Shown piece by piece: positions 27,285 to 36,707 of a stretch of 64,000 nt of DNA. The notes beneath the pieces were generated by a model. It was not told the origin of the DNA. It searched no databases and was given only the letters and a program-made list of their open reading frames with translations. Each line of letters opens with the position of its first letter. The first letter of the stretch is position 1. The position numbers and the translations under genes are program-made. The DNA is from Lacibacter sp. H375 (GTDB taxonomy: Bacteria; Bacteroidota; Bacteroidia; Chitinophagales; Chitinophagaceae), in the NCBI RefSeq assembly GCF_037892425.1, contig NZ_JBBKTT010000001.1, positions 2,728,001-2,792,000 on the forward strand, given 5' to 3'.

Positions 27285-27480
27285 CTCGGTAAAACGGGTT
27301 TGATCAAACTGAAAAACAAAAACTTGTGTGGAAAAACACAGTTGATGCCATCCTGACAAAAATAAGGTTTCAGGCTAATATTCGGGAACAATACTTATCC
27401 CCCGATGTTATACTGAAACTTACCTAACTGTTTGAAATTTAACAGCTGGGTGTTTGATTTATTTCTCAATTTTGAAACTT

Positions 27481-28737
27481 ATGCGACGTTTAGCCGGTTC
27501 TTGGATATTTCTGATCATTTTTTTACTGATTGACATTTATGTGTTCCAGGCACTGCGTGCAGTAGCCGATACGTGGGCCCCCCGCACACGCCTGATCGTG
27601 TTTGCAACCTATTGGGGCATCAGCATACTTTCATTTGCGTTGATGCTGAGTATTACGTTTACGAACTACGAATCCTGGCACAAACTCTTGCGTACCTATG
27701 CGTTTGCCGTGGTGATAGGTTTGTTTTTAGCCAAACTCCTGGCCAGTGCTTTCTTTTTGGTGGATGATGTGCGCCGAGTGGTTCAATGGGCAGGTAGTTT
27801 TATTTTCCCGAGCTGGAACCCGAAGACTGCTGGCACCGGAACAGGTATTACACGTTCCATGTTTTTAAGCTGGGCAGGTTTGGCAGTTGGTGGCGGATTA
27901 TTCACCTCGCTTTTGTATGGATTTGGCAATAAGTACAAATACAACCTCCAAAAAATTGCGATGAGTTTTTCGCAACTGCCCAACGCATTCAAAGGGTTTA
28001 AGATCATACATGTGAGTGACATACATAGCGGAAGTTTTACAGATAAAGAAGCAGTGCGGAAAGGCATTGAAAAGATCAATGAACAAAAGGCGGATGTTGT
28101 ATTGTTTACTGGTGATCTTGTGAATTATAGTGCTGAAGAGATGAAAGAATACATGGATGTTTTCTCTGAATTGAAAGCCACGCATGGGGTATATGCAACA
28201 TTGGGTAATCATGATTATGGGTTTCCTACAGGTGCCACAAAAGAAGAAGTGAGAGCGAAGCAACTGGCCAATGCTAAAGGAGTAGTGGATGTGCACAAAC
28301 GGTTAGGTTGGAAAACACTCAGCAATGATCATGTGGTGTTGGAAAAAGATGGTGAACAGATAGCGATACTTGGAGTTGATAATACGAGTGCTAAAGCCAA
28401 TTTCCCTTCGTTTGGTAAATTGCCTGAAACACATGCTGCGGCAAAAGATATTCCGTTTAAAATACTCATGAGCCACGATCCTTCGCATTGGAATGCAGAA
28501 GTAACATCGGAGTTTAAAGATATTGCACTCACACTCGCAGGTCATACGCATGGCATGCAGTTTGGCGTGGAGATTCCAGGTTTCCGCTGGAGCCCCGTAA
28601 AATATGTGTATAAGCAATGGGCCGGTTTGTATGAGGAAGCACAGCAGAAATTATATGTAAACCGTGGCTTTGGTTTCATCGGTTACCCCGGCAGAGTGGG
28701 TATTTTGCCCGAGATCACTTTGATAGAGCTTAGCTGA
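27481..28737 (+). CDS. Membrane-anchored metallophosphoesterase (YkuE/YaeI-like)
   Basis: This is a 418-residue protein. The start is at the ATG at 27481, where a strong hydrophobic segment begins. Four membrane helices lie within about residues 7-145. The calcineurin-like phosphoesterase domain has its dimetal motifs DIH (180-182), GDLVN (211-215), GNHD (242-245) and GHTHGMQ near 350. Family members act on phosphate esters at the membrane, for example UDP-diacylglucosamine-type lipids, but the substrate here is not deducible. A short gap separates it from an outer-membrane protein gene that has its own candidate promoter. Confidence 0.87.
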   Translation: MRRLAGSWIFLIIFLLIDIYVFQALRAVADTWAPRTRLIVFATYWGISILSFALMLSITFTNYESWHKLLRTYAFAVVIGLFLAKLLASAFFLVDDVRRVVQWAGSFIFPSWNPKTAGTGTGITRSMFLSWAGLAVGGGLFTSLLYGFGNKYKYNLQKIAMSFSQLPNAFKGFKIIHVSDIHSGSFTDKEAVRKGIEKINEQKADVVLFTGDLVNYSAEEMKEYMDVFSELKATHGVYATLGNHDYGFPTGATKEEVRAKQLANAKGVVDVHKRLGWKTLSNDHVVLEKDGEQIAILGVDNTSAKANFPSFGKLPETHAAAKDIPFKILMSHDPSHWNAEVTSEFKDIALTLAGHTHGMQFGVEIPGFRWSPVKYVYKQWAGLYEEAQQKLYVNRGFGFIGYPGRVGILPEITLIELS

Positions 28738-28771
28738 TTTTTTAGCTCCATTAAACTATATTGCAGCAGGT

Positions 28772-28787
28772 TGGTCTATGGTTTGCA
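28772..28787 (+). promoter_or_regulatory. Sigma-54-like element before a barrel gene
   Basis: TGGTCTATGGTTTGCA has the GG and the TTTGCA at the exact -24/-12 spacing of sigma-54 promoters, though the CAC part after GG is not kept. It ends 20 bases before the ATG at 28808. Confidence 0.35.
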
Positions 28788-28807
28788 ACCAACCGCCCTA
28801 TTCCTTT

Positions 28808-29812
28808 ATGCTGAAACCGCTTATTCTGTTTCTGACGATCTGCTGTAGTTTCTTTTCTGTAAATGCGCAGGAAACAAAAACTGATTCTACTTCGATCAAT
28901 GTCGACTCTCTGGAAAGGGAGATCGACGCATTTCTCGATCTGTATGATTCGCTGAAAGCTCCACGCAGTTATTTGCTTTTGTCACTTGGTGTTGGTAACA
29001 CACAGTTCAGTGTGCGTAACGTGGCGTTGAATGCGCAACAGTCTGCAACCAATCTCAGTATTACACCCACAATTGGATATTACCATAAAACAGGGTTAGG
29101 CATTACTTACAACAATTACTTACTGGTCGAAAAAGGCAAAACAGAGTTACTGCAACATGCCATTACACTTTCTTACGATTACCTGAAAGGAGAAAATTCT
29201 TCTTACGGTATATCATACACGAGATTTTTTGGTAAGAAGGAATTTGTAAATGCATCATCACCCTATGATAATGATGTGTTGGCATATGCACAGTTTGGCA
29301 AAAACAAATTACAAGGTGGTGCGATGCTTGGGTTTTCGGGTGGCCGTTACCGTGAAACATTGCAGTACCTCGATTCCCAACAGATACGAATGCCTTTGAC
29401 AAACCAGCTGGTAACACAATACTATTATGTGAGTGATACATCTGATGTGCTCATCAGGGATCTGTCTTTTATTCCTTATGTGCGTTATAACCAGGTGCTG
29501 GATGGTATTGGCAAGAAAGATTATTTCAATCTGCAATCAACATTGATGATCATTGGTTCACGAAGTAACGTAACCATTGATTCAAAAGGAAGTATTCGTC
29601 AACGACGCTTACTTGATCGTAGTCGTAACTATTCTGAAACGTATTCTCAGAAAAGTGCTTTCCAGTTTCAATCAGTAGGGTTGCAACTTGATGCCAGTTG
29701 GTATATTGGTAAATTTTTTCTGAACCCGCAGGTGTATTTTGATTACTACCTGTTAAGTGGTGAAAATAAATGGAGTGCATTGTACAGTGTGCAAACAGGG
29801 TTTATGTTTTAA
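28808..29812 (+). CDS. Predicted outer-membrane beta-barrel protein (DUF4421-like)
   Basis: This is a 334-residue exported protein; a signal peptide spans about residues 1-21, ending in VNAQ. The mature part has many amphipathic strands with tyrosine-rich edges (for example IGYYHKTGLGITYNNY and NPQVYFDYYLLSG) and ends in TGFMF, typical of barrels inserted by the BAM complex. A short acidic lead (SLEREIDAFLDLYD) follows the signal. The function is unknown, and the DUF assignment is tentative. It lies upstream of another small barrel gene. Confidence 0.68.
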   Translation: MLKPLILFLTICCSFFSVNAQETKTDSTSINVDSLEREIDAFLDLYDSLKAPRSYLLLSLGVGNTQFSVRNVALNAQQSATNLSITPTIGYYHKTGLGITYNNYLLVEKGKTELLQHAITLSYDYLKGENSSYGISYTRFFGKKEFVNASSPYDNDVLAYAQFGKNKLQGGAMLGFSGGRYRETLQYLDSQQIRMPLTNQLVTQYYYVSDTSDVLIRDLSFIPYVRYNQVLDGIGKKDYFNLQSTLMIIGSRSNVTIDSKGSIRQRRLLDRSRNYSETYSQKSAFQFQSVGLQLDASWYIGKFFLNPQVYFDYYLLSGENKWSALYSVQTGFMF

Positions 29813-29865
29813 AAAACTTTGGCACGGTTCTTCTTAACATATTTTTACAGCGTTTAAAAAATGAT

Positions 29866-29880
29866 TGGCACTTAATTCGC
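29866..29880 (+). promoter_or_regulatory. Sigma-54-like -24/-12 promoter before a small porin gene
   Basis: TGGCACTTAATTCGC has a perfect TGGCAC and a GC at the exact -12 position; the TT before GC is TC. A preceding T also fits. The site ends 29 bases before the ATG at 29910, giving a leader of about 18 bases. This is the best sigma-54-like site in the window. Confidence 0.5.
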
Positions 29881-29909
29881 CGTTATTAGAACAACTAAAA
29901 TCAAATCGA

Positions 29910-30491
29910 ATGAAAAAGTCTCTTGTTATCCTTCTTGTCGCAATCACTGCATCAGCAACTTCGTTTGCACAATTTCGTATCGGTCCAAAGCTGGGTGCTA
30001 ATATTGGTAAGATCGAGGGTAAAGGTTTTGATGAACAATATAAGTTGGGTTATCATCTTGGTGTATTTGCAGAAATTCCATTAGGAAAGAAATTCGCAAT
30101 TCAGCCCGAGGTATTATGGAACCAGATCAATTCCGATACTGCATCAGGATTCAAAGCGATTTATCAAAATCTTGATGAGAATGTAAAAAATCCTCAATTG
30201 AATTACCTGAGTGTTCCTTTGTTGCTCACGTACAAACCGGCGAAAGTATTATCGCTTCAGGCTGGCCCACAGTTTGGCATCTTGTTGAATAAGGATAAGA
30301 CCTTTCTTGACAATGGAAAAGAAGCATTCAAGAACGGAGATTTTTCAATGTTGTTTGGCGCTCAACTCAACATTATGCGGGTAAGAGTATATGGCCGTTA
30401 TGCAATTGGTTTGAATAATATCAATGATATTGGCGATCAGGAAAAATGGAAAACAACAGGCTTCCAGCTTGGTGTTGGTTTAGCACTTTAA
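29910..30491 (+). CDS. Small outer-membrane porin-like protein (PorT-like)
   Basis: This 193-residue protein has a signal peptide at residues 1-20 (ends SFAQ), then FRIGPKLGANIGK, the typical first strand of the outer-membrane beta-barrel (OMP_b-brl_2/PorT-like) family. Further strands include HLGVFAEIPLGKKFAIQPEVLW and the final FQLGVGLAL. The start is at the ATG at 29910; fifteen upstream codons are open but overlap the promoter. The function is unknown; PorT itself serves type IX secretion, but such small barrels are often generic. A terminator follows directly. Confidence 0.75.
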   Translation: MKKSLVILLVAITASATSFAQFRIGPKLGANIGKIEGKGFDEQYKLGYHLGVFAEIPLGKKFAIQPEVLWNQINSDTASGFKAIYQNLDENVKNPQLNYLSVPLLLTYKPAKVLSLQAGPQFGILLNKDKTFLDNGKEAFKNGDFSMLFGAQLNIMRVRVYGRYAIGLNNINDIGDQEKWKTTGFQLGVGLAL

Positions 30492-30513
30492 AACTTACAT
30501 TCACTATAAAGCG

Positions 30514-30545
30514 AGGCTCTCCGGTTTTCGGGGAGCTTTTTATTT
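30514..30545 (+). terminator. Intrinsic terminator after the porin-like gene
   Basis: GCTCTCCG (30516-30523) pairs with CGGGGAGC (30529-30536), with one T-G pair, and is followed by TTTTTATTT. Confidence 0.8.
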
Positions 30546-30626
30546 GCAGCCATCCATCATCTTTTCCTCTTCTTAACAGGCTTGTTGAGATCAAACTTTT
30601 ATATTTACGTTCTTAAAACTCTATCT

Positions 30627-33600
30627 ATGCAACGCAAAGGATCACACCTGTTCTTTCTTTCATTCTTGTTATTTGTTTTTTCTGCAACTACTGCACAGCA
30701 GCTAACGGATAAAATACCGTTTGATGCAAAAGTAAAAACCGGTAAACTCGAAAACGGGCTAACGTATTTTATTCGCCCTAATCAGAAACCTGAAAAAAGA
30801 GTAGAGCTTCGTTTAGTTGTAAATGCAGGAGCTATTAATGAAGATGAAGATCAGTTAGGTCTTGCTCATATGACGGAGCACATGGCTTTTAACGGTACAA
30901 AGAATTTCAAGAAGAATGATATCGTTTCTTATCTCCAGGAAATTGGTGTAGGCTTTGGCAATGACCTCAATGCATATACCAGCTTTGATGAGACAGTGTA
31001 CATTCTTCCCATCCCGATCGATAAACCCGGTAATCTTGAAAAGGGTTTCCAGATCATTGAAGACTGGGCACACAATGTATCGAACCTGAATGACGATATT
31101 GATGGCGAACGTGCAGTAATACTGGAAGAAAGTCGTTTAGGTAAAGGCGCCGAAGAAAGAATGTTCCGAAAAATATTACCTGCATTATTTGCAGGTTCAT
31201 TGTATGCTGATCGTTTGCCGATTGGTAAAGACAGCATCATCAAAAACTTTAAGTATGATGCCATCCGTCGCTTTTACAGAGACTGGTATCGTCCTGATCT
31301 CATGGCGGTAATTGTAGTTGGTGATATTACTGTCGAGAAAGCTGAAGAACTCATCCGTAAACATTTTGCCGGTATCAAAAATCCAGCAAATCCACGTGAA
31401 CGCAAGTATGCTGAAGTAAAACCATATGCTTCCAACGAAGTAATGATTCTTGCAGATAAAGAAGCTTCATCAAGTGAAGTTGCTATCAACTATCCTGTGT
31501 TTAAGTATGAAGCTATGAATACGGTTGCTGATTACCGTAACAGCATCATCCGCAGTTTATTCCTGCGTATGTTCAATCAACGATTACAGGAACTCACCCA
31601 AAAGGAAAATCCACCGTTCAATTTTGGCGGAGGTGGTTTTGGTTCGTATGCACGTGGGTATGATGCGTTCTCTGTATATGCAGGCGTTGGTACCGGCGAT
31701 GTAAAGAAAGCTACACAGGCTTTACTTGAAGAAGTGGAGCGTGTAAAACGTTTTGGTTTCACTGCAACAGAATTGGAACGCAGCAAGAAAACAACGCTCA
31801 GCAATTACGAACGTACTTATAACAACCGTGATAAAACAGAAAGTGCGAATTATGTTGATGAGTATGTGAACTACTTTTTGAAGAAAGATCCAACGCCGGG
31901 TATTGAATACGAATTTGAGAAAGTCAAAGAATTGTTGCCCGGTATTACAATTGAAGAAGTAAATGCGTTGGTGAATAAATACATCAAAGGGGTTGACAAC
32001 CGTTTCACCTACATCACACAGCCCGAACCAAAAGCAGGAGAGAAGTTGCCAACTGAAGAAGAGATATTAGCCTTTTTCCCTGCTGCAGAAAAAGCTGATG
32101 TAAAACCTTATGAAGATAAAGCCGTGGCTTCTTCATTGGTAGAAAACAAACCTAAAGCAGGAAAAGTAACGTCTACGAAAAAGGATGCGAAGCTTGGCAC
32201 TACTGAATTAACGTTGAGCAATGGCATTAAAGTAACATTGAAGTCAACTGATTTTAAAGCTGACCAGATATTGATGTCATCTGTTCGTCCGGGTGGAAAA
32301 AATAATTATAATGCTGCTGATAAATACAATGCTGAGTATGCCGTAGCTGTAGTTCAGGCGATGGGTGTTGGTGCGTTTTCCCCTGTTGACCTGCGGAAAG
32401 TATTGGCTGGTAAAACCGTGCAGGTGAATCCTTACATCAATTCCTCAAGTGAAGGTGTTCGTGGAAGTTCAACTGTAAAAGATATTGAATCGTTGTTTCA
32501 ACTTACGTGGTTAACATTTACAAGTCCACGTATGGATACATCGTTGTTCAAATCATATGTGCAACGAAACAAATCACAATATGCAATGATGAGCGCTAAT
32601 CCGCAGTTTGCATTTATTGATACGTTTTATAGCGTGTTGTACAATAATGATCCACTCGCTCCAATTGCATTGCCAAAATCTGAAAACTTTTCGAAAATCG
32701 ATTTGAAGCGTGCTGCTGAAATATACAAAGAACGATTCAGTGATGCAGGCAGTATGGAATTTGTCTTTGTCGGAAGTTTTAAAGAAGAAGAGATCATTCC
32801 GTTGATTGAACAATACATTGGCAGTTTGCCAGCAACAGCTAAGAAATTTGCTGCAGTAGATAACAAGGTACGTCCGGTAAAAGGCAAGAAGGATCTGATG
32901 GTGAAGAAAGGAAAAGATGAACGTAGTCTTATTCTTCAACTACATTCAGGTGAAGTGCCTTACAGCCAGGACCTGGAATTGAAAGCTGAAGCTGCAACTG
33001 AAGTGCTCAACATCCGCATCATTGAAGAATTGCGTGAAAAGATCGGTGGTATTTATGGTGGCGGCATTTTTGGTTCATTGGAAAGTGAGCCGTATGATAA
33101 CTACACATTTGCTGTTCAGTTGCCTTGTGGTCCTGAGAAAGCAGATACATTACTCAAAGCAATCAACAAGGAAATCAAAGAGATTGCAACAAAAGGCCCG
33201 TCACAGAAAAACCTGGATAAAGTAAAACAGCAATGGCGTGAGCAGCACAAGATCGATCTCAAAGAAAATGAAGATTGGTTAACTGCTATTACCGAAAGCA
33301 AATTCCCCGGTAATAACATCGACTATTTTGTGAACTATGAAAAGTATGTTGATAAGCTAACAGTAAAGGATGTTCAACTGGCTGCCGCTAAATTGTTGAA
33401 CGGGCCGAATGTATTCACTGCTATTCAGATGCCTGAAAATTATGTGCCCGGTGAAGAGAAGAAAACAGGTGAGCGTGATAACAATGTGATCCAGACCATT
33501 GAAATTGATAAGCCTGAGATCAAAATTGAATTGTTTGATAATGGCGAAATTGATGGTGATAGTGTCACGGTTTATTTCAACAGTTATCCTGTTCTCAGCA

Positions 33601-33809
33601 AAAAACAATTGACCGATAAAGTAACTACGCTTAATGTAAAGGCACTGAAAGGAAGAAAGAATAATTTGGTGATGTTTGCAGAGAACCTTGGCAAAACACC
33701 CCCTAATACGGCTTTAATGCGTATTACAGCAGGTGGCAAGGTTTACAATGTTACGGTGGAGAGCGATAAGAAGAAAAACGGAACGATTGTATTTAAGTGG
33801 AAGGACTAA
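30627..33809 (+). CDS. M16 family zinc peptidase (insulinase-like), exported
   Basis: This is a 1060-residue secreted or periplasmic protease. A signal peptide spans about residues 1-23; the ATG at 30627 is chosen because the signal starts there. The inverted zinc motif HMTEH is at residues 81-85, with the downstream glutamate region ERAVILEESRLG near 150. The protein carries two M16 half-modules, the second inactive one with PVDLRKVLAGK and the RIIEELREKIGGIYG segment near residue 810. This double-module layout matches PqqL-like and pitrilysin-like peptidases. It is monocistronic, with a strong terminator after it. Substrates are probably small peptides; specificity is unknown. Confidence 0.9.
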   Translation: MQRKGSHLFFLSFLLFVFSATTAQQLTDKIPFDAKVKTGKLENGLTYFIRPNQKPEKRVELRLVVNAGAINEDEDQLGLAHMTEHMAFNGTKNFKKNDIVSYLQEIGVGFGNDLNAYTSFDETVYILPIPIDKPGNLEKGFQIIEDWAHNVSNLNDDIDGERAVILEESRLGKGAEERMFRKILPALFAGSLYADRLPIGKDSIIKNFKYDAIRRFYRDWYRPDLMAVIVVGDITVEKAEELIRKHFAGIKNPANPRERKYAEVKPYASNEVMILADKEASSSEVAINYPVFKYEAMNTVADYRNSIIRSLFLRMFNQRLQELTQKENPPFNFGGGGFGSYARGYDAFSVYAGVGTGDVKKATQALLEEVERVKRFGFTATELERSKKTTLSNYERTYNNRDKTESANYVDEYVNYFLKKDPTPGIEYEFEKVKELLPGITIEEVNALVNKYIKGVDNRFTYITQPEPKAGEKLPTEEEILAFFPAAEKADVKPYEDKAVASSLVENKPKAGKVTSTKKDAKLGTTELTLSNGIKVTLKSTDFKADQILMSSVRPGGKNNYNAADKYNAEYAVAVVQAMGVGAFSPVDLRKVLAGKTVQVNPYINSSSEGVRGSSTVKDIESLFQLTWLTFTSPRMDTSLFKSYVQRNKSQYAMMSANPQFAFIDTFYSVLYNNDPLAPIALPKSENFSKIDLKRAAEIYKERFSDAGSMEFVFVGSFKEEEIIPLIEQYIGSLPATAKKFAAVDNKVRPVKGKKDLMVKKGKDERSLILQLHSGEVPYSQDLELKAEAATEVLNIRIIEELREKIGGIYGGGIFGSLESEPYDNYTFAVQLPCGPEKADTLLKAINKEIKEIATKGPSQKNLDKVKQQWREQHKIDLKENEDWLTAITESKFPGNNIDYFVNYEKYVDKLTVKDVQLAAAKLLNGPNVFTAIQMPENYVPGEEKKTGERDNNVIQTIEIDKPEIKIELFDNGEIDGDSVTVYFNSYPVLSKKQLTDKVTTLNVKALKGRKNNLVMFAENLGKTPPNTALMRITAGGKVYNVTVESDKKKNGTIVFKWKD

Positions 33810-33828
33810 ATTTCGATGTTAAAATAAC

Positions 33829-33864
33829 AAAAGGGACGATGCTAATCATCGTCCCTTTTTATTT
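33829..33864. terminator. Bidirectional terminator between M16 peptidase and htpG
   Basis: A perfect 11-base-pair stem AAGGGACGATG (33831-33841) with CATCGTCCCTT (33847-33857) is flanked by A-rich and T-rich arms, so it can stop transcription from both convergent genes. Confidence 0.9.
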
Positions 33865-33878
33865 ACGATTTCGAAAAA

Positions 33879-35768
33879 TTAAATCACCTCCACATTCCGT
33901 TCCACAAACGCTGTAAGCTCAGCGCCTTTCAATAAACCCTGTGCAAGCAATGCCAAATCAAATGCCTGCTTGGCAATGGATGTTTGCTGTGCTTCATCTG
34001 CATTCAATAATTTGTTGATGAGTTTGTGATTGGCATTAATAGATACATTGTAGCTATCGGGCATATTGCCATAGAAGCCCATCATACCATCGCCGCCAAG
34101 TTTGCTCATATCTTTCATACGGCGCATCCATTCCTCCATGGTAATGGTTACAGGCATTGCTTCTGCAGGTAAGCTTTCGAGTTCCACTTTCATGTGTGCA
34201 TTGTTGATGGCTTTCTCAAACACTGCTTTCACTTTGTTGCGTTCTTCTTCTGTTAACTGATGTTGCGGAGCATCTTCTTTAACGATCAGCTTATCCGGTA
34301 CATCAGCATCAACACGCTTCATGCTTGTTTTATCCAGCTTCATTTCGAGGTGCTGTATAAAGTGTGTATCAATTGGTGAATTCATCAACAATACATCGTA
34401 ATTCTTTTTCTGTGCAGCCTGCACAAAACTGTGTTGGTGCTCTGCATCGATGGTGTAGAGATAAACAAGTTTACCGTCTTTGTCGGTCTGGAAATCTTTT
34501 ACTTTGGCAGCGTATTCTTCTAACGTGTAATGTTCATTGTTTGTGTTAGTGAGTAACAAAAAGTCTTTTGCTTTTTCGTAAAACTTCTCATCAGAAATAG
34601 CACCATACTTCACAAACAAACCAATGTCGTTCCATTTTTCTTCATAACCCTTGCGGTCTTTCTTAAAGAGTTCACTTAATTTATCAGCTACTTTACGACT
34701 GATGTAGCTATTGATCTTTTTCACATTGCTATCAGCCTGCAGGAAAGAACGGCTTACGTTTAACGGAATATCAGGCGAATCAATAACACCATGTAACAGC
34801 AATAAAAATTCAGGAACAATATCTTTTACTTCATCCGTAATAAATACCTGCCGGCTGAAGAGCTTGATCTTGTTCTTCTGTACTTCAAAATCATTTTTCA
34901 GTTTAGGGAAATACAATACACCGGTAAGGTTAAACGGATAGTCAACATTTAAATGGATCCAGAACAAAGGTTCTTCGCTGAACGGATAAAGCTCACGATA
35001 GAAATCAAGATAATCTTCATCTTTCAGGTCACTTGGTGCTTTGGTCCAGATAGGATTGGTATTGTTGATGATGTTATCAACAGTCACCGATTTATATTTC
35101 GTTTTACCTTCTTCATCAACTCCATCTTCCACACTTTCTTCTTTTGTACCAAACTGCACAGGCACTGGTAAGAACTTCGCATACTTATCAAGGATGCTGC
35201 TGATTCGGTGTTCTTCTAAAAACTCTTCCGATTCACTATTGATGTAAAGAATAACATCGGTACCACGTTCTGTACGGGTGCCATCAGTAAGTTCAAATTC
35301 GGTACTGCCATCACACTCCCAACGGGCGGGTACGGCGCCATCTTGATACGAGAGTGTTTGTATCTCTACTTTTTCAGCCACCATAAAGGCAGAATAAAAA
35401 CCCAATCCAAAGCGGCCGATAATTTCATTGGCATCTTTCGCTTCTTTAAATTTTTCCATGAACTCAGTAGCGCCTGAAAAAGCCACCTGGTTAATGTATT
35501 TTTTGATCTCTTCGGCAGTCATACCAATACCATTATCTGAAATAGTAATGGTTTTTGCAGCAGCATCTACTGACACCGTCACTTTCAAATCGCCTGTCTC
35601 TTTGCTGTAATGGCCAAGGCTTGCCAAACGCTTCATTTTCTGCGTTGCATCAACAGCGTTACTCACTAATTCACGCAGGAAGATCTCATGGTCGGAGTAT
35701 AAAAACTTTTTAATAATGGGGAAAATATTCTCCGTGTTAATGGAAATGGTTCCTTTTTCCTGTATCAT
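33879..35768 (-). CDS. htpG: Hsp90-family chaperone HtpG
   Basis: This is a 629-residue cytosolic ATP-dependent chaperone. The N-terminal GHKL ATPase domain shows FLRELVSNAVDAT (about 31-43), DNGIGMT near 78, and GRFGLGFYSAFMVA near 117. The middle domain has PLNVSRSFLQ near 339. The C-terminal dimerisation part is slightly short, as in many Bacteroidota. No heat-shock inverted repeat was noticed upstream. The gene is single, convergent with the M16 gene and divergent from a small exported-protein gene. Confidence 0.96.
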   Translation of the reverse strand: MIQEKGTISINTENIFPIIKKFLYSDHEIFLRELVSNAVDATQKMKRLASLGHYSKETGDLKVTVSVDAAAKTITISDNGIGMTAEEIKKYINQVAFSGATEFMEKFKEAKDANEIIGRFGLGFYSAFMVAEKVEIQTLSYQDGAVPARWECDGSTEFELTDGTRTERGTDVILYINSESEEFLEEHRISSILDKYAKFLPVPVQFGTKEESVEDGVDEEGKTKYKSVTVDNIINNTNPIWTKAPSDLKDEDYLDFYRELYPFSEEPLFWIHLNVDYPFNLTGVLYFPKLKNDFEVQKNKIKLFSRQVFITDEVKDIVPEFLLLLHGVIDSPDIPLNVSRSFLQADSNVKKINSYISRKVADKLSELFKKDRKGYEEKWNDIGLFVKYGAISDEKFYEKAKDFLLLTNTNNEHYTLEEYAAKVKDFQTDKDGKLVYLYTIDAEHQHSFVQAAQKKNYDVLLMNSPIDTHFIQHLEMKLDKTSMKRVDADVPDKLIVKEDAPQHQLTEEERNKVKAVFEKAINNAHMKVELESLPAEAMPVTITMEEWMRRMKDMSKLGGDGMMGFYGNMPDSYNVSINANHKLINKLLNADEAQQTSIAKQAFDLALLAQGLLKGAELTAFVERNVEVI

Positions 35769-35888
35769 ACTGGTTTGTTTTTAGCTATTGTTTCGAATGA
35801 AACTCCTTGCTCAATTGCTGTTCCAATTGCAGTTTATTTGCCACATTGACAGCAAATTACGCTTATGAAACCGGCAGGAAATCATTTC

Positions 35889-35904
35889 TGGCACTGACTT
35901 TGAA
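35889..35904 (+). promoter_or_regulatory. Sigma-54-like element before a tyrosine-rich exported protein
   Basis: TGGCACTGACTTTGAA has a perfect TGGCAC and TTG at the right spacing, with GA instead of GC at -12. It ends 28 bases before the ATG at 35933. Confidence 0.4.
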
Positions 35905-35932
35905 CCATAAGGACTGAAATAATGATTTTTTT

Positions 35933-36391
35933 ATGAAGAAGATGATTTTATTAATGCTGTTAATTGGCGGCTTAACAACTGTTCAAAAAGCAGCTGCACA
36001 GATCAATATTAATTTAGGATTACAGCCTGCATGGGGCCCAGCCGGGTACCAGCATGTTGATTATTATTACCTGCCGGATATTGAGACCTATTACTATGTG
36101 CCGAACAAACAATTCATTTATCTCAATAATGGTAAATGGATCTATTCTGCCGGATTACCATCCCGGTACCGCACATACAATCTTTACAATGGCTACAAAG
36201 TAGTGGTAAATGAGCCAAAGCCTTATTTGAAACATGCTACTTACAAAGTAAAATATGCCAAGTACAAAGGTGCAACCGGAAAGCAGAAGACCATTAAATA
36301 TAGTAATGGTAATGCAGGTGGATCAAAAAAAGCAACGGTAGTAAAAGGTAATAGCGGTGGTAAAGCAAAAGGAAAAAATAAGAACTTATAG
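35933..36391 (+). CDS. Small exported tyrosine- and lysine-rich protein
   Basis: This is a 152-residue protein with a signal peptide at residues 1-22. The middle part has a run of tyrosine-rich short strands (HVDYYYLPDIETYYYV and WIYSAGLPSRYRTYNLYNGYKVV), which repeats the pattern of a small structural domain often found in exported Bacteroidota proteins. The C-terminal 50 residues are basic, glycine and lysine rich (GGKAKGKNKN) and may bind acidic polymers. The function is unknown. A terminator follows. It has its own candidate sigma-54-like promoter. Confidence 0.7.
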   Translation: MKKMILLMLLIGGLTTVQKAAAQININLGLQPAWGPAGYQHVDYYYLPDIETYYYVPNKQFIYLNNGKWIYSAGLPSRYRTYNLYNGYKVVVNEPKPYLKHATYKVKYAKYKGATGKQKTIKYSNGNAGGSKKATVVKGNSGGKAKGKNKNL

Positions 36392-36418
36392 TTTTACAGG
36401 TGGTCAGAAGTGGTGGTT

Positions 36419-36453
36419 TAAAAGCCCTCCGGATTTGCGGAGGGCTTTTTTAA
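36419..36453 (+). terminator. Intrinsic terminator
   Basis: AAAAGCCCTCCG (36421-36432) pairs with CGGAGGGCTTTT (36439-36450) around a six-base loop, followed by T residues. Confidence 0.9.
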
Positions 36454-36479
36454 TTAGCGTGTTGTAAGTTTGAGCTATT

Positions 36480-36707
36480 ATGAATAATGAAGCAGGTAAA
36501 TGGATCATTATTGCCGGGGTACTGATCGTATTGATTGGTGTGATGATTTATTTTTTTCATGATAAGTTGGGTTGGATAGGCCGTCTGCCGGGTGATATCC
36601 GTATTGAAAGGGAGAATTTTCGTTTCTATTTTCCATTTACAACAATGTTGTTACTGAGTATTGTTGTGAGCATGCTGATTCGCCTCATTAAACGTTTTTT
36701 CCTATGA
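36480..36707 (+). CDS. DUF2905 family small membrane protein
   Basis: This is a 75-residue protein with two membrane helices (about 8-26 and 51-70) around the conserved GWIGRLPGDIRIERENFRFYFP loop that defines DUF2905. The function of the family is unknown. Its last four bases (ATGA) overlap the start of the fructosamine-kinase-like gene, so translation is coupled. Confidence 0.9.
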   Translation: MNNEAGKWIIIAGVLIVLIGVMIYFFHDKLGWIGRLPGDIRIERENFRFYFPFTTMLLLSIVVSMLIRLIKRFFL